Source: Stomoxys calcitrans (taxonomy: Eukaryota; Arthropoda; Insecta; Diptera; Muscidae). Taken from it: a stretch of DNA of 64,000 bases. Below the pieces are notes generated by a model, which ran no database searches, was not told the origin of the DNA, and saw nothing but the letters and a program-made list of their open reading frames with translations. Shown piece after piece: positions 1 to 9,042 of this stretch (its first letter is position 1; each line of letters opens with the position of its first letter). A program made the translations under genes and the position numbers. The stretch is taken from positions 33,521,978 to 33,585,977 of the forward strand of contig NC_081553.1 of the NCBI RefSeq assembly GCF_963082655.1, read 5' to 3'.

Positions 1-175
1 TATGTAAAAACTTCTTCTCAAAAGAGGTGTCGCACTGCGGCCCGCCGTTTGGACTCGGCTATTAACAAGGAGGCCTCTTATCATTGAGCTTAAACTTGAG
101 TCGGACTGCACTCATTGAAATATGGGAAGTTTGCTCCTGTTCCTTAATGGAATGTTATTGGGCAAATTTGCATAC
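1..175 (+). repeat. tRNA-derived SINE, 3' part (cut by window start)
   Basis: It matches the body and tail of the SINE seen whole at 7700: a CGCACTGCGGC segment, a GAGCTTAAACTTGA segment, TCCTTAATGGAATG and a tail GGGCAAATTTGCAT. The tRNA-like head with A and B boxes is outside the window. A mariner-like MITE sits directly against its tail at 177. Confidence 0.85.
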
Positions 176-176
176 A

Positions 177-413
177 TTGGGTTGCCCAAAAAGTAATTGC
201 GGATTTTTCATATAATCGGCGTTGACAAATTTTTTCACAGCTTGTGGCTCTGTAATTGCATTCTTTCTTCTGTCAGTTATCAGCTGTTACTTTTAGCTTG
301 CTTTAGAAAAAAAGTGTAAAAAAAGTATATTTGATTAAAGTTCATTCTAAGTTTTATTAAAAATGCATTTACTTTCTTTTAAAAAATCCGCAATTACTTT
401 TTGGGCAACTCTA
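177..413 (+). mobile_element. Mariner-like MITE, copy A (237 bp)
   Basis: Full-length copy. Its 32-bp terminal inverted repeats start TTGGGTTGCCCAAAAAGTAA. The last five bases of the right end are mutated (CTCTA instead of CCCAA). The interior is AT-rich and encodes no transposase. The TIR resembles the start of mellifera-type mariner elements (TTGGGTTGGCAACTAAGTAA, from memory), so mobilisation in trans by a mariner transposase is inferred. It joins SINE tail on the left and array DNA on the right. Confidence 0.9.
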
Positions 414-930
414 TATATGGGAATTATATCAGGTTGGATGTTAAAAGTCATAACAGAATGCTACGTGCAAAATTTCAGCCTAATCAGGTAAGAATTGCGT
501 CCTTTGGAGGTTCAAGAAGTCAAATCAGGAAATTTGTTTCTATAGCAGGTATATCAGATTATGGACCAGTTTCGACCATACCTCCCTCGCACAGTTGCTG
601 AAATTTTGCACAACGCCAGGTGCAAAATTTCAGCCATCTCAACCCACAAACAGACGGATAGACGGGCGAACTTTGCTTAGTCTCAGTTCAATATTTCAAT
701 GAGTTACAAACAAAATGACGAAATTAGTGTACCCCTATCCTATGGTGAAGGGTTTAACCCATAGGCCATATCTGATTAAGACATTAGAGGTCATAGCAGA
801 AATCATGGCGCAAATGTTAGTCATATTGGAAAAATTGAGGTCTCAAGAAACTCGAGTAGTAAAATCGGCAGATCGGTTAACATGGGAGCAATCTAAGTTT
901 ATATTCCTATACTGGTATTCATACCTGGTG
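414..930 (-). repeat. Degraded type I array pieces with a Helentron-like start block
   Basis: Units of the type I tandem repeat lie on the minus strand (TATATGGGAATTATATCAGG, AAAATTTCAGCCTAATCAGG). From about 645 to 757 there is a reverse-complement start block: a remnant GTCY tract (CAGACGGATAGACGGGCG), then ACAAAATGACGAAATTAG and TACCCCTATCCTATGG. More degraded array follows to about 930. The mini-me core between the tracts is deleted. Confidence 0.7.
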
Positions 931-989
931 TAGATATTGGAGTTTACATTAGAAATCTAAACTACTACTAAATTTCCCATGAAAATTTC

Positions 990-1227
990 ATTAGGGAACA
1001 TTAGGGAATACTTCTCTCATACACACATCAATGAGTGCAGTCCGCTTAAAGCTTAACCTCAATGATAAGGGGCGTCCTTATCCCATATTTGAGAAGTTTT
1101 AACATGGCAGGATAACTCACAAATGTAGCCAACTTTAGTAAGGGGGATAACTGCTGTTTAAAACTATTCCGAACCCAGACGTTCGACATCATAGGCGGAC
1201 ACGCTAACCTCTGCGCCACGGTGGCCA
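990..1227 (-). repeat. tRNA-derived SINE, reverse orientation
   Basis: The tail side is at 990-1060 (ATCAATGAGTGCAGTCCG). The head side reads GAACCCAGACGTTCGACATC, then TAGGCGGACACGCTAACCTC and GCGCCACGGTGGCC, which are the reverse of the B-box region and A box. The copy is diverged. Positions 1228-1440 hold a very degraded type I array fragment containing CAGATCGGTTTATATGGGAG. Confidence 0.8.
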
Positions 1228-1440
1228 CATTATAGTAAAAATCAACACTTAAAATATCAGCCAAATGGAAAGTCGTACGAGATGTCATTGTGCCAGATTT
1301 GAGTCCAATCAAAGAAGCAGTGGGCACTTCAGGCGTTAAAGAAGCCAAAAAGGCAGATCGGTTTATATGGGAGCTATAAACGATTTGATAAGAAGTAACT
1401 GTGGAAAATTTTGAGCGAATTGCTTTATACATTAAGACTC

Positions 1441-2320
1441 TATGGTCAGTTCCAAGCAAGTAAAGACTGATGCACAAAGGCTAGATCGTCCAACCTGTGC
1501 CTTATAGGAAGAGCCAACATTTAAGCCATTTCTCTTGAAAACCTTAAAAACTTCGATGAAAATCAGATCATATAATTTAACAACTTACCTGGATAGGATA
1601 CATTATACATGTCCAACGCCTGTAGTATTAAGGTAAACGATTTCTGTAAATAAAACCAAAAAAAAACATCCCAAAGGAATTGAAAAACATTGGTATGGCA
1701 TTGTATGTAAATGAGTAGAAAAAAGGCGGATTAATTCAAGAGCTTTCCCCACCCTAACCAAAAAAATGCGCACATACACACACACACATAGCCTTTCCAA
1801 AGAAGGTTACTCTAAGGTTAAATTATTTTGTCAATTTGTTTTAAGTTGCCTTTTTTTATCTTTTTCTCCCACCTCCTCACCATTGAGGAAAAGCACTGAA
1901 AAGACATTTACATCGTATGGAACATTTTAACAGTAGCAGTGGCAATGTTGATTGTTTGCTGGTTTGTCTGTTCCTCTGTCTGTCTGTCTGTTTGTTTGTT
2001 TCTGTTCATTTAATGGACACATTTCGAAAAGTATTTGGAAAATTAGCCAACCCACTGTTAGGTAGGAGGTATTAGAAAAGGTTAACCAACATACAATTTT
2101 CGAAATAAAGACAGGGAGTCAAATTGAATTGAAAGTACAGAGGTTGCCGTTAAGTTCTTTTGTACGGTGCTATCGGTGTTACTGGCATTAATGGTAATTG
2201 TTTAGCTTCTTAGTTCGCTTCATTCCATTCAAGTTGAAACACAAATGTTACAAATTGCAGTGAAGATGTTGGCGAAACGTGAGCTTTTAATATTTGTTAT
2301 AGGCGGATTGCAAAAGGAGA
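1441..2320. other. Non-repetitive intron-like DNA
   Basis: AT-rich sequence with a short (CA)n at about 1774-1788 and a (TGTC/TGTT)n tract near 1966-2005. I recognise no coding exon or RNA gene. It is probably an island of the Serrate intron. Confidence 0.45.
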
Positions 2321-2389
2321 GGTTTTATTTCGAGAAATAAAATAGAAATCTCAGAGTTGGGAAAAATAATGAAAACGTGAAAAAAAATT

Positions 2390-2540
2390 CTGCTAAGTTT
2401 GGCCGGGCCGAATCTTGGGATGCCACCACCATGGATTCTGCCAAAAATGTATACAAACTAGGAAGGTCATAATTTTGTCCTCCATACCAAACTTCTGTCA
2501 AACCTGTAAAAATTAAAGCTTCTAATTGAGAGAATTTTGC
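2390..2540 (-). mobile_element. Helentron-like element, hairpin end (reverse)
   Basis: The terminal hairpin TTTGGCCGGGCCGAA, then the subterminal repeat CACCACCATGGATTCTGCC, then the first part of a tandem array. The array is interrupted by the SINE complex at 2541-3085 and resumes at 3086. Confidence 0.75.
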
Positions 2541-3085
2541 CCATTCCACTGAGGAACAGGGGGTAGACTTCTCACATATCAATGAGTGGTGTCGCTATGC
2601 GGCACGCCGTTCGGATTCGGCATAAAAAAGGGGGCCCTTTATCAATGAGATTAAACTTGAATCGGACTTCAAGTTTAATCTCACTGATAAGGGGCCTCCT
2701 TTTTATAGCCGAGTCCCAACGGCGTGCCGCAGTGTGACTCTTTTTTGGAGAGGAGTTTTAACATGGCGTAGTACCTTAGAAATGTTGCCAGCATTAGGAG
2801 GGAAAACCACTCCTGCCAATTTTTCTTCTGATTATCTTGCCAGGAGATCATCAGAAGAAAAAATTGTCAGCAGTGGTTTTCCCTCCTAATGCTGGCAAAA
2901 TTTCTGAGGTACTACGCCATGTTAAAACTTCTCTCCGAAGAGATATCGCACTACGGCACGCCGTTCGGACTCGACTATAAAAAGGAGGCCCCTTATCGTT
3001 GAGCTTAAACTTGAATCGGACTGCACTCACTGATATGTGAGAAGTTTGCCCCTGTTCCTTAGTGGAATGTTCATGCGAAAAATTT
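2541..3085. repeat. SINE zigzag: plus fragment, minus copy, plus copy
   Basis: Three SINE segments alternate in strand. Arms 2598-2660 and 2669-2730 pair around an 8-nt centre (ATCGGACT). Arms of about 90 nt, 2744-2833 and 2848-2938, pair around the centre near 2840, and the pairing continues outward through the SINE body. The last copy ends with a normal tail at about 3085 (AAAAATTTGCATT). The tRNA-like heads are missing at the second centre. Confidence 0.88.
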
Positions 3086-3440
3086 GCATTTTGGCAGCTA
3101 CATCCAAATCTCTACCGAAAACTTCACAACCCACTGTCCAAAATTTCAGCGAAATCGGACAATAAATGATGTTCGAGAGACCGGTTTACATGGGGCCTAT
3201 ATCAGGTTAAAGACTGATTTGGATTGTATTTGGTACAGTAGTTGGATGGCGTAGCAGAACACTGCATGCAAAATTTCCCCCAAATCGGACAAAAATAGCG
3301 GCTTGTAAGGACCCAAGAAGTGAAATCGGGAGATCGGTTTATATGGCAGCTATATCAGGTTATAGACCGATTTGGACCATACTAGACACAGTTGTTGGAA
3401 GTCACAAGGGAACACCACATGCAAAATTTCAGCCAAATCG
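3086..3440 (-). repeat. Tandem array remainder (types I and II mixed)
   Basis: It continues the element begun at 2390, with units showing ATGGCAGCTATATCAGGTTA, AAAATTTC(A/C)(C/G)CCAAATCGGAC and AACCCACTGTCCAAAATTTC. One unit is type II-like and the rest are type I-like, so the two types are joined within one array. Confidence 0.7.
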
Positions 3441-3590
3441 CACCACCCATCTCCGAGATCTGGCGTTTCTGAAAATTATGGTAAGGGGGAGGGTCCGCTC
3501 CCCCTTCAGATATCAAAAAATTTAGTACCATGAGCCTATAAGGAACACACAAACAAACAAACACAAATTGACTTTTATATATAAGAAGAA
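3441..3590 (+). mobile_element. 3' tail of the TATATAAGA-tail family
   Basis: It contains CCGAGATCTGGCGTTTCTG, a GTAAGGGGGAGGGTCCGC block, ATATCAAAAAATTTAGTACC, and the tail CCTATAAGGAACACACAAAC with (ACAAA)n ending TTTTATATATAAGAAG. Only the 3' end is present. The tail is like those of RTE-type non-LTR elements, so this may be a family mobilised by an RTE reverse transcriptase (inference). Confidence 0.7.
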
Positions 3591-3591
3591 G

Positions 3592-3668
3592 ATGGGGTCT
3601 AAGATGAATATTTCGAGGTGTTACCAACGGAATGACTGGCTTAGTATACCCCCATCCTATTGTGGTGG
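3592..3668 (-). mobile_element. Helentron-like start block fragment (reverse)
   Basis: Reverse complement of a start block: AATATTTCGAGGTGTTACCA, CGGAATGACTGGCTTAGTAT, ACCCCCATCCTATTGTGGTG. It faces the start of the next element at 3698 head to head across about 30 bp. Confidence 0.75.
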
Positions 3669-3697
3669 ATATGAAAACAGCATAAACATTTATTTTA

Positions 3698-5765
3698 ATA
3701 CCTACCACCGAAGGATGGGGGTATATTCATTTTGTCATTTCGTTTGCAATACATGGAAATATCCATTTCCGACCCTATAAAATATATATATTCTTGATCA
3801 GCGTAGAAATCTATGACGATCTAGACATGTCCGTCCGTCTGTCTGTTGAAATTACGTTAGAATCTTTAAAATTAGAGATATTGAGGTGAAATTTTGCACA
3901 CATTCTTTTTTTGTTCATAAGCAGGTTAAATTCGAAGATGGGTTATATCGGACTATATCTTCATATAGCCCCCATATAGACCGATCCAACGATTTAGGGT
4001 CTTAGGCCCCTAAAAGCCACATTTATTATCCGATTTCGATTAAATTTGGAACAGGTAGTTGTGTTAGACCCTTCGATATCCTTCGTCAATTTGGTCCAGA
4101 TCGGTCCAGATTTGGATATAGCTGCCATATAGACCGATCCTCCGATTTGGGGTCTTAGGCCCATAAAAAGCGCATTTATTGCCCGATGTCGCCCAAATTT
4201 GGGACAGTGAGTTTAGTCAAGCCTCTTGACATACTTCTGCATTATGGCACAGATCGGTCCAGATTTGAATATAGCTGGCATATAGACCGATCCTCCGATT
4301 TAGGGTCTTAGGCCCATAAAAAGCGCATTTATTGCCCGATGTCGCCGTAGTTTGGGACAGTGAGTTGTGTTAGGCCTTTCGACATCCTTCTTCAATTTCA
4401 CACAGATCGGCCCAGATTTGGATATAGCTGCCATATAGACCGATCTCTCGATTTAATGTTTTGGGCCCATAAAAGCCACACTTATTATCCGATTTTGCTG
4501 AAATTTTGGACAGTGAGTTGTGTTAGGTTAGTCGACATCCCAGTTCAGATTGGCTCAAATCGGTCTAGATTTGGATATAGCTGCCATATAGACCGATCTC
4601 TCGATTTAAGGTCTTGAGCCCATAAAAGGCGCATTTATTTTCCGATGTCGCCGAGATTTGGGACAGTGAGTTTAGTCAAGCCTCTTGACATACTTCTGCA
4701 TTATGGCACAGATCGGTCCAGATTTGGATATAGCTGCCATATAGACCGATCCTCCGATTTAGGGTCTTAGGCCCATAAAAAGCGCATTTATTGCCCGATG
4801 TCGACGTAGTTTGGGACAGTAAGTTGTGTTAGGCCTTTCGACATCCTTCTTCAATTGTGTGAGGTTAGTCGACATCCCAGTTTAGTTTGGCTCAGATCGC
4901 TCCAGATTTGGATATAGCTGCCATATAGACCGATCTCTCGATTTAAGGTCTTGCGCCCATAAATGGCCCATTAACTGTCTGATTTTGCCAAAATTTGAAA
5001 CAGTGAGTTCTGTTGAGCCCTTCAACGTCCTTCTTCAATTTGGCGCAGATCGGTCCAGATTTGGATATTGGTGCCATATAGACCGATCTCTCGATTTAAG
5101 GCCTTGGGCCCATAAAAGGCGCATTTATTGTCCGATGTCGCCGAAATTTGGGACAGTGGCTTAGGTTAAGCTCCTCGACATACTTCTGCAATATGGCACA
5201 GATCTGTCTAGATTTGGATATAGCTGCCATATAGACCGAACTCTCGATTTAAGGTTTTGGGCCCATAAAAACCACATTTATTATCCGATTTTGCTGAAAT
5301 TTGGGACAGTGAGTTGTGTTAGGCCCTTAGACATCCTTCTTCATAATGGTCCAGATCGGTCTAGATTTGAATATAGTTGCCATATAGACCGATCTCTCGA
5401 TGTAAGGTTTTGGGCCCATAAAAGTCACATTTATTATCCGATTTCGCCGAAATTTGGGACAGTGCTTTAGGATAGGCTCTTCGACATTTTTCTGAAACTT
5501 GCCCAAATCGGTCCAGATTTGGATATAGTTGTCATATATGACCAATATCTCGATTTAAAGTCTTGGCCCCATAAAAGGCGCAATTGAACAATGACTTGTA
5601 TTTTTAAGTATTTGGTCTAAATCGGATCATATGTCTATATAGCTGCTATGGGGCATAAGGTATGCATTTTTCACTATATTTTGACGGAAGGTGGTTTACA
5701 TATACACCCGAAGTGGTGGGTATCCAAAGTTCGTACCGGCCGAATTTAACGCCTTTTTACTTGTT
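3698..5765 (+). mobile_element. Helentron-like element with type II array
   Basis: A near-complete element. It starts TACCACCGAAGGATGGGGGT, then CATTTTGTCATTTCGTTTGC, then the mini-me block: (TA)n at about 3783-3791, TTCTTGATCAGCGTAG, GACGATCTAGACATGTCCGT and a GTCY tract to about 3845. About eleven type II units follow at 153-bp spacing with some irregular ones (one truncated near 4850), each with CCATATAGACCGATC and TGAAATTTGGGACAGTGAG. It ends GGTGGGTATCCAAAGTTCG, a hairpin near 5730-5744, and GCCTTTTTACTTGTTT. There is no replicase or helicase ORF, so it is non-autonomous. Confidence 0.85.
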
Positions 5766-5935
5766 TCAGCAGATTTTGTTTGCTGATTTAGCTGACCGAA
5801 ATGTTTGCTAATACAGCAGTCTCATGTTTGGTTAAAAAGCTGTTATGCTTTAACATTTTTAGCAGACAAAAGCTGCTGTTTTAGCAAACATTTTTGCTGT
5901 TTTTAATAATAAAATTGGTTGAGTGTAGCGTAATC
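5766..5935. repeat. Short foldback sequence rich in TTTGCTG/CAGCA
   Basis: GAAATGTTTGCTAATACAGC (from about 5799) is the near reverse complement of a segment at about 5868-5893 ending TTAGCAAACATTTTTGCTG. There are extra CAGCAGATTTTGTTTGCTG repeats at the left edge. This may be a small foldback MITE. No target duplication was clear. Confidence 0.5.
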
Positions 5936-6314
5936 TCAACAGACAGGCGAACATGGCTAGATCGTCTTAGATGTTTACGGCGGTCGAGAATATATATATT
6001 GGGTTGCCCAAAAAGTAATTGCGGATTTTTCATATAGTCGGCGTTGACAAATTTTTTCACAGCTTGTGACTCTGTAATTGCATTCTTTCTTCTGTCAGTT
6101 ATCAGCTGTTACTTTTAGCTTGTTTTAGAAAAAAGTGTAAAAAAAAGTATATTTGATTAACGTTCATTCTAAGTTTTATTAAAAATGCATTTACTTTCTT
6201 TTAAAAAATCCGCAATTACTTTTTGGGCAACCCAATACTTTTAGATATGGATATATTGATGTGTTGCAAACGGAACGACAAATTGAATATACCCCCCTGC
6301 TTTGCTGGTGGGTA
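5936..6314 (-). mobile_element. Helentron-like mini-me block, split by a MITE
   Basis: The reverse mini-me block is GACAGGCGAACATGGCTAGA, CGGTCGAGAATATATATA on the left. It resumes after the MITE (5999-6235) with GATATGGATATATTGATGTG, TTGCAAACGGAACGACAAAT and CCCCCCTGCTTTGCTGGTGG. The MITE target TA lies within the (TA)n microsatellite. Confidence 0.8.
5999..6235 (+). mobile_element. Mariner-like MITE, copy B (237 bp)
   Basis: Perfect-looking termini (TTGGGTTGCCC ... GGGCAACCCAA), flanked by TA on both sides (5997-5998 and 6236-6237). The interior is nearly identical to copies A and C, so the burst was recent. Inserted in the (TA)n of a mini-me block. Confidence 0.95.
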
Positions 6315-6315
6315 C

Positions 6316-6469
6316 AAGAAATTTGTGAAAAATAAAAAAAATTGTTTTAATTTTCCTCAATGCATTAAATTTTGATTCTTAGAAGCTTTTCGATTTTGCT
6401 TCCAAGAATCAAAATTTAGTGCATTGAGGAAAATTAAAACAATTTTTTGTTTTTTTTATAAATTTCTTT
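6316..6469. repeat. Foldback element, about 70-nt arms
   Basis: The left arm (6316-6385) includes TTTTCCTCAATGCATTAAAT and TTTTGATTCTTAGAAGC. The right arm (6398-6469) includes GCTTCCAAGAATCAAAATTT and AGTGCATTGAGGAAAATTAA. The loop is 12 nt. The inner 50 bp pair almost perfectly. It sits between two MITE copies but has no sequence in common with them. Confidence 0.85.
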
Positions 6470-6506
6470 ATTTTTAAACCTATTTAGGTTTTTTGGGCAT
6501 CAAATA

Positions 6507-6743
6507 TTGGGTTGCCCAAAAAGTAATTGCGGATTTTTCATATAGTCGGCGTTAACAAATTTTTTCACAGCTTGTGACACTGTAATTGCATTCTTTCTTC
6601 TGTCAGTTATCAACTGTTACTTTTAGCTTGCTTTAGAAAAAAAGTGTAAAAAAAGTATATTTGATTAAAGTTCATTCTGAGTTTTATTAAAAATGCATTT
6701 ACTTTCTTTTAAAAAATCCGCAATTACTTTTTGGGCAACCCAA
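6507..6743 (+). mobile_element. Mariner-like MITE, copy C (237 bp)
   Basis: Same termini and interior as copy B. TA duplications lie at 6505-6506 and 6744-6745. The flanks look single-copy, so this is the best locus for reading an empty site in another strain. Confidence 0.95.
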
Positions 6744-7699
6744 TATGTTTTTGATAATAAAACAAAAAAAATAATTCCCAAAACTTAAATTTCGTCGTTT
6801 AATGGTTACCATATAACCCTTACTACCTTCTTCTCTATTTCACCCCGTGCGTCCTTTCGCTTTAAATCATTCAAATGGGGCGTCCATATTAAATCTGTTA
6901 AACTGCTGCCGACATGTGTAACATACGTTGACATGAACTATCCGACAGGCAAAAAGCAATTTTATGAGTTCAACTGAGCGCTGACAAAAAAAAAGGAAAA
7001 CAAAAATTGAAAGAAAAACCTCACAAAAGAAACAAAACCAAGAAAATGCCAAAGATGCAAGTTAAGCTTAAAATTTAAGAAAAAACAAAAAAAAAACATA
7101 ATTTTTACTAGCTCTGAAGCAGTGCAGTTTAATATGTGCTTGGTTTCCTGGCTTCCAGCTGGGCTAACGTCTTTCAAAGTTTAATTGCTTCAAAAGGCTT
7201 CTCATACTCTTGCAATGATTACGAGGCACGAGATATGTTTTTACAGCTTCAACGATCAACACACAAAAACAAAAATCGTTAAGGCTTAAACTATTTAAAA
7301 GTCAACAACAACAACAACAACAGCAGCAGAGAGGACCTTAGAGGACCGACGTGTTACGGCAGCTAAAGTGTGGAAAAAATCCAACGATTTATCATACAGT
7401 GTTGCTTGAATCATGTTTCCACACCATGAATGGTCATAAATCTATTGCCTATCGGAGGATAGACAATGTGCTGCTGCTGCTGCTGAGTATTTGAGGTGAT
7501 TGAGAAGGCAGAACATAAAAAAGTTTCAAAAAGAAAAATCTCAGGTCAAAAAGGAAGCTTTGTGGGGACTGAAATCAAGCGAGAGAGGTCTGGCTATAGG
7601 CTATGCAGCTGAAAGAATGCCCTACAACCCCCACGGCCAGAAATATGGGATATTTCTAAGTCAAATTTCATAAGTTAAATATTTATACCCCACACCTGG
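6744..7699. other. Non-repetitive intron-like DNA with CAA/CAG and GCT runs
   Basis: AT-rich with A-runs. (CAA)n(CAG)n is at about 7303-7329 and (CTG)n at about 7469-7485. No exon with conserved coding content was recognised. Short reading frames on the minus strand (6867-7177) are low-complexity Phe-rich and unconvincing. Confidence 0.45.
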
Positions 7700-7976
7700 A
7701 GGTCGCCATAGCGCAGAGGTTAGCATGTCCGCCTATGACGCTGAACGCTTGGGTTCGAATCCTGACGAGAACATCAGAACATTTTCACCGATGGTTATCC
7801 TCTTCTAATGCTGGCAACATTTGTGAGGTATTATGCCATGTAAAAACTTCTCCCCAAAGAGGGGTCGCACTGCGATACGCCGTTCGGACTCGCTTAGCTT
7901 AAACTTGAATCGAACAGCATTTATGATATATGAGAAGTTTGTCCCTGTTCCTTAATGGAATGATCATGGGCAAAAT
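7700..7976 (+). repeat. Complete tRNA-derived SINE
   Basis: The tRNA-like head has an A box (TAGCGCAGAGGTTAGCA, from 7709) and a B box (GGTTCGAATCC, 7752-7762), the spacing of an internal RNA polymerase III promoter. A body follows (CTAATGCTGGCAACATTTGT; TCGCACTGCGATACGCCG; CTTAGCTTAAACTTGAATCG) and then the tail TCCTTAATGGAATGATCATG. It is a retroposed copy and not a tRNA gene, because the body is unrelated to tRNA. Confidence 0.9.
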
Positions 7977-9042
7977 AAGAAGAAGAAGACTCCGCACCTC
8001 AAATACGGGACATAGTATGCAGAGGTTATGCGTTGATACATTCATTCGCCTTATCAGCGTGTCGCCTCTAGTCTTAAACAGTTCAGCCGGCAATCTATCG
8101 GCTCCTGCTGCCTTATTGTTTCTTAGCCGTATTGGTGCTACGTGGACCTCGTTTTTACTAGGAGGTACACATTCTACACCATCATCTGGAATTGGTTCTG
8201 CAGTTTACTCATGGCCACCATTATCGGATACCACCATCATTGCGACAGGTGTATTTTCCAGATTTCCTTCTCTGTCTCTGCAAGAGGATGTGCCTGTCCC
8301 AAAAACATCGATTTGAAGTTTAATTCTTTGGCAGAATTTTCGGACTTCCTTGTGGCTACTGAACATGTCGATTGGCTCCCACTCACCTCTTTAAATTTCT
8401 TTCATCTTCTTGAGGAAAATATGTTTTTCCTCTTTCCTTTTCTAGCGATACCTCTCCTTCGTTTGACGTATTCCGCATTCTTGGCATCAGTAGCTTTTTG
8501 GCACTCCTGAGGTTCCTTGGGGGAGGCTTCTGGTATGCAAGTACGGATGTTGCTACTCTTTCCATGGAGTGGGCAATGGTTTGTAATACCGCTGCTATAT
8601 TATCGAGACATGGAGTGCTTTCTTAAAGAAATTGGATCAGCCGAGTGGAGTATGCCGTTGCCACCTGCTGTGTTTGCAGCTTTTCGGTGTCAAACTTCCG
8701 TGTAGTGTCAATTTTTACGTTTCTCGCCACATTGAGACGAGTCTGGACCTTTGCTGCAACAAGGTAATGAACCGAGTTGATGTTCGTCCTTCGGAACGAT
8801 CGTACATCTAACACGCTGGTTGAATGCCTTCCAACATTTACAACATGTTCTATTTTGTTTCCCATGTTACAATCGAGTGACATCCTTGGGGCCTTGTGAA
8901 TCCTTCGATGTTGGAATCGGGTATTGCTAGCTACCATGTTCTTTGCCTCGGCGAAGTCTTTTAGCCGCAATCCATTATCGGAAGTTTCTTCGAGAAGGCT
9001 AAATTTTCCAACTGTTGGACCAAAGACTTTTTCTTCCCTTTT
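7977..9042 (-). mobile_element. RTE-type non-LTR retrotransposon fragment (endonuclease end to reverse transcriptase start)
   Basis: Read on the minus strand, the region carries broken pieces typical of insect RTE-clade ORFs. VFGPTVGKFSL, TSDNGLRLKDFA, NMVASNTRFQHRRIH and HYLVAAKVQTRLN form the end of the endonuclease domain (about 8700-9030). A charged linker follows (about 8383-8565). Then come PIPDDGVE and NNKAAGADRLPAELFK, the start of the reverse transcriptase (about 8050-8220). Frameshifts and stops separate these parts. It lacks the endonuclease start and the catalytic YADD region, so it is dead. A Helentron-like element abuts it at 9043. Confidence 0.85.

Noticed and set aside
7709..7762. 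A tRNA gene
   Set aside because: A and B boxes are present, but the sequence continues into a SINE body and the same head recurs at 1227, 40930 and 57043 with SINE bodies attached.
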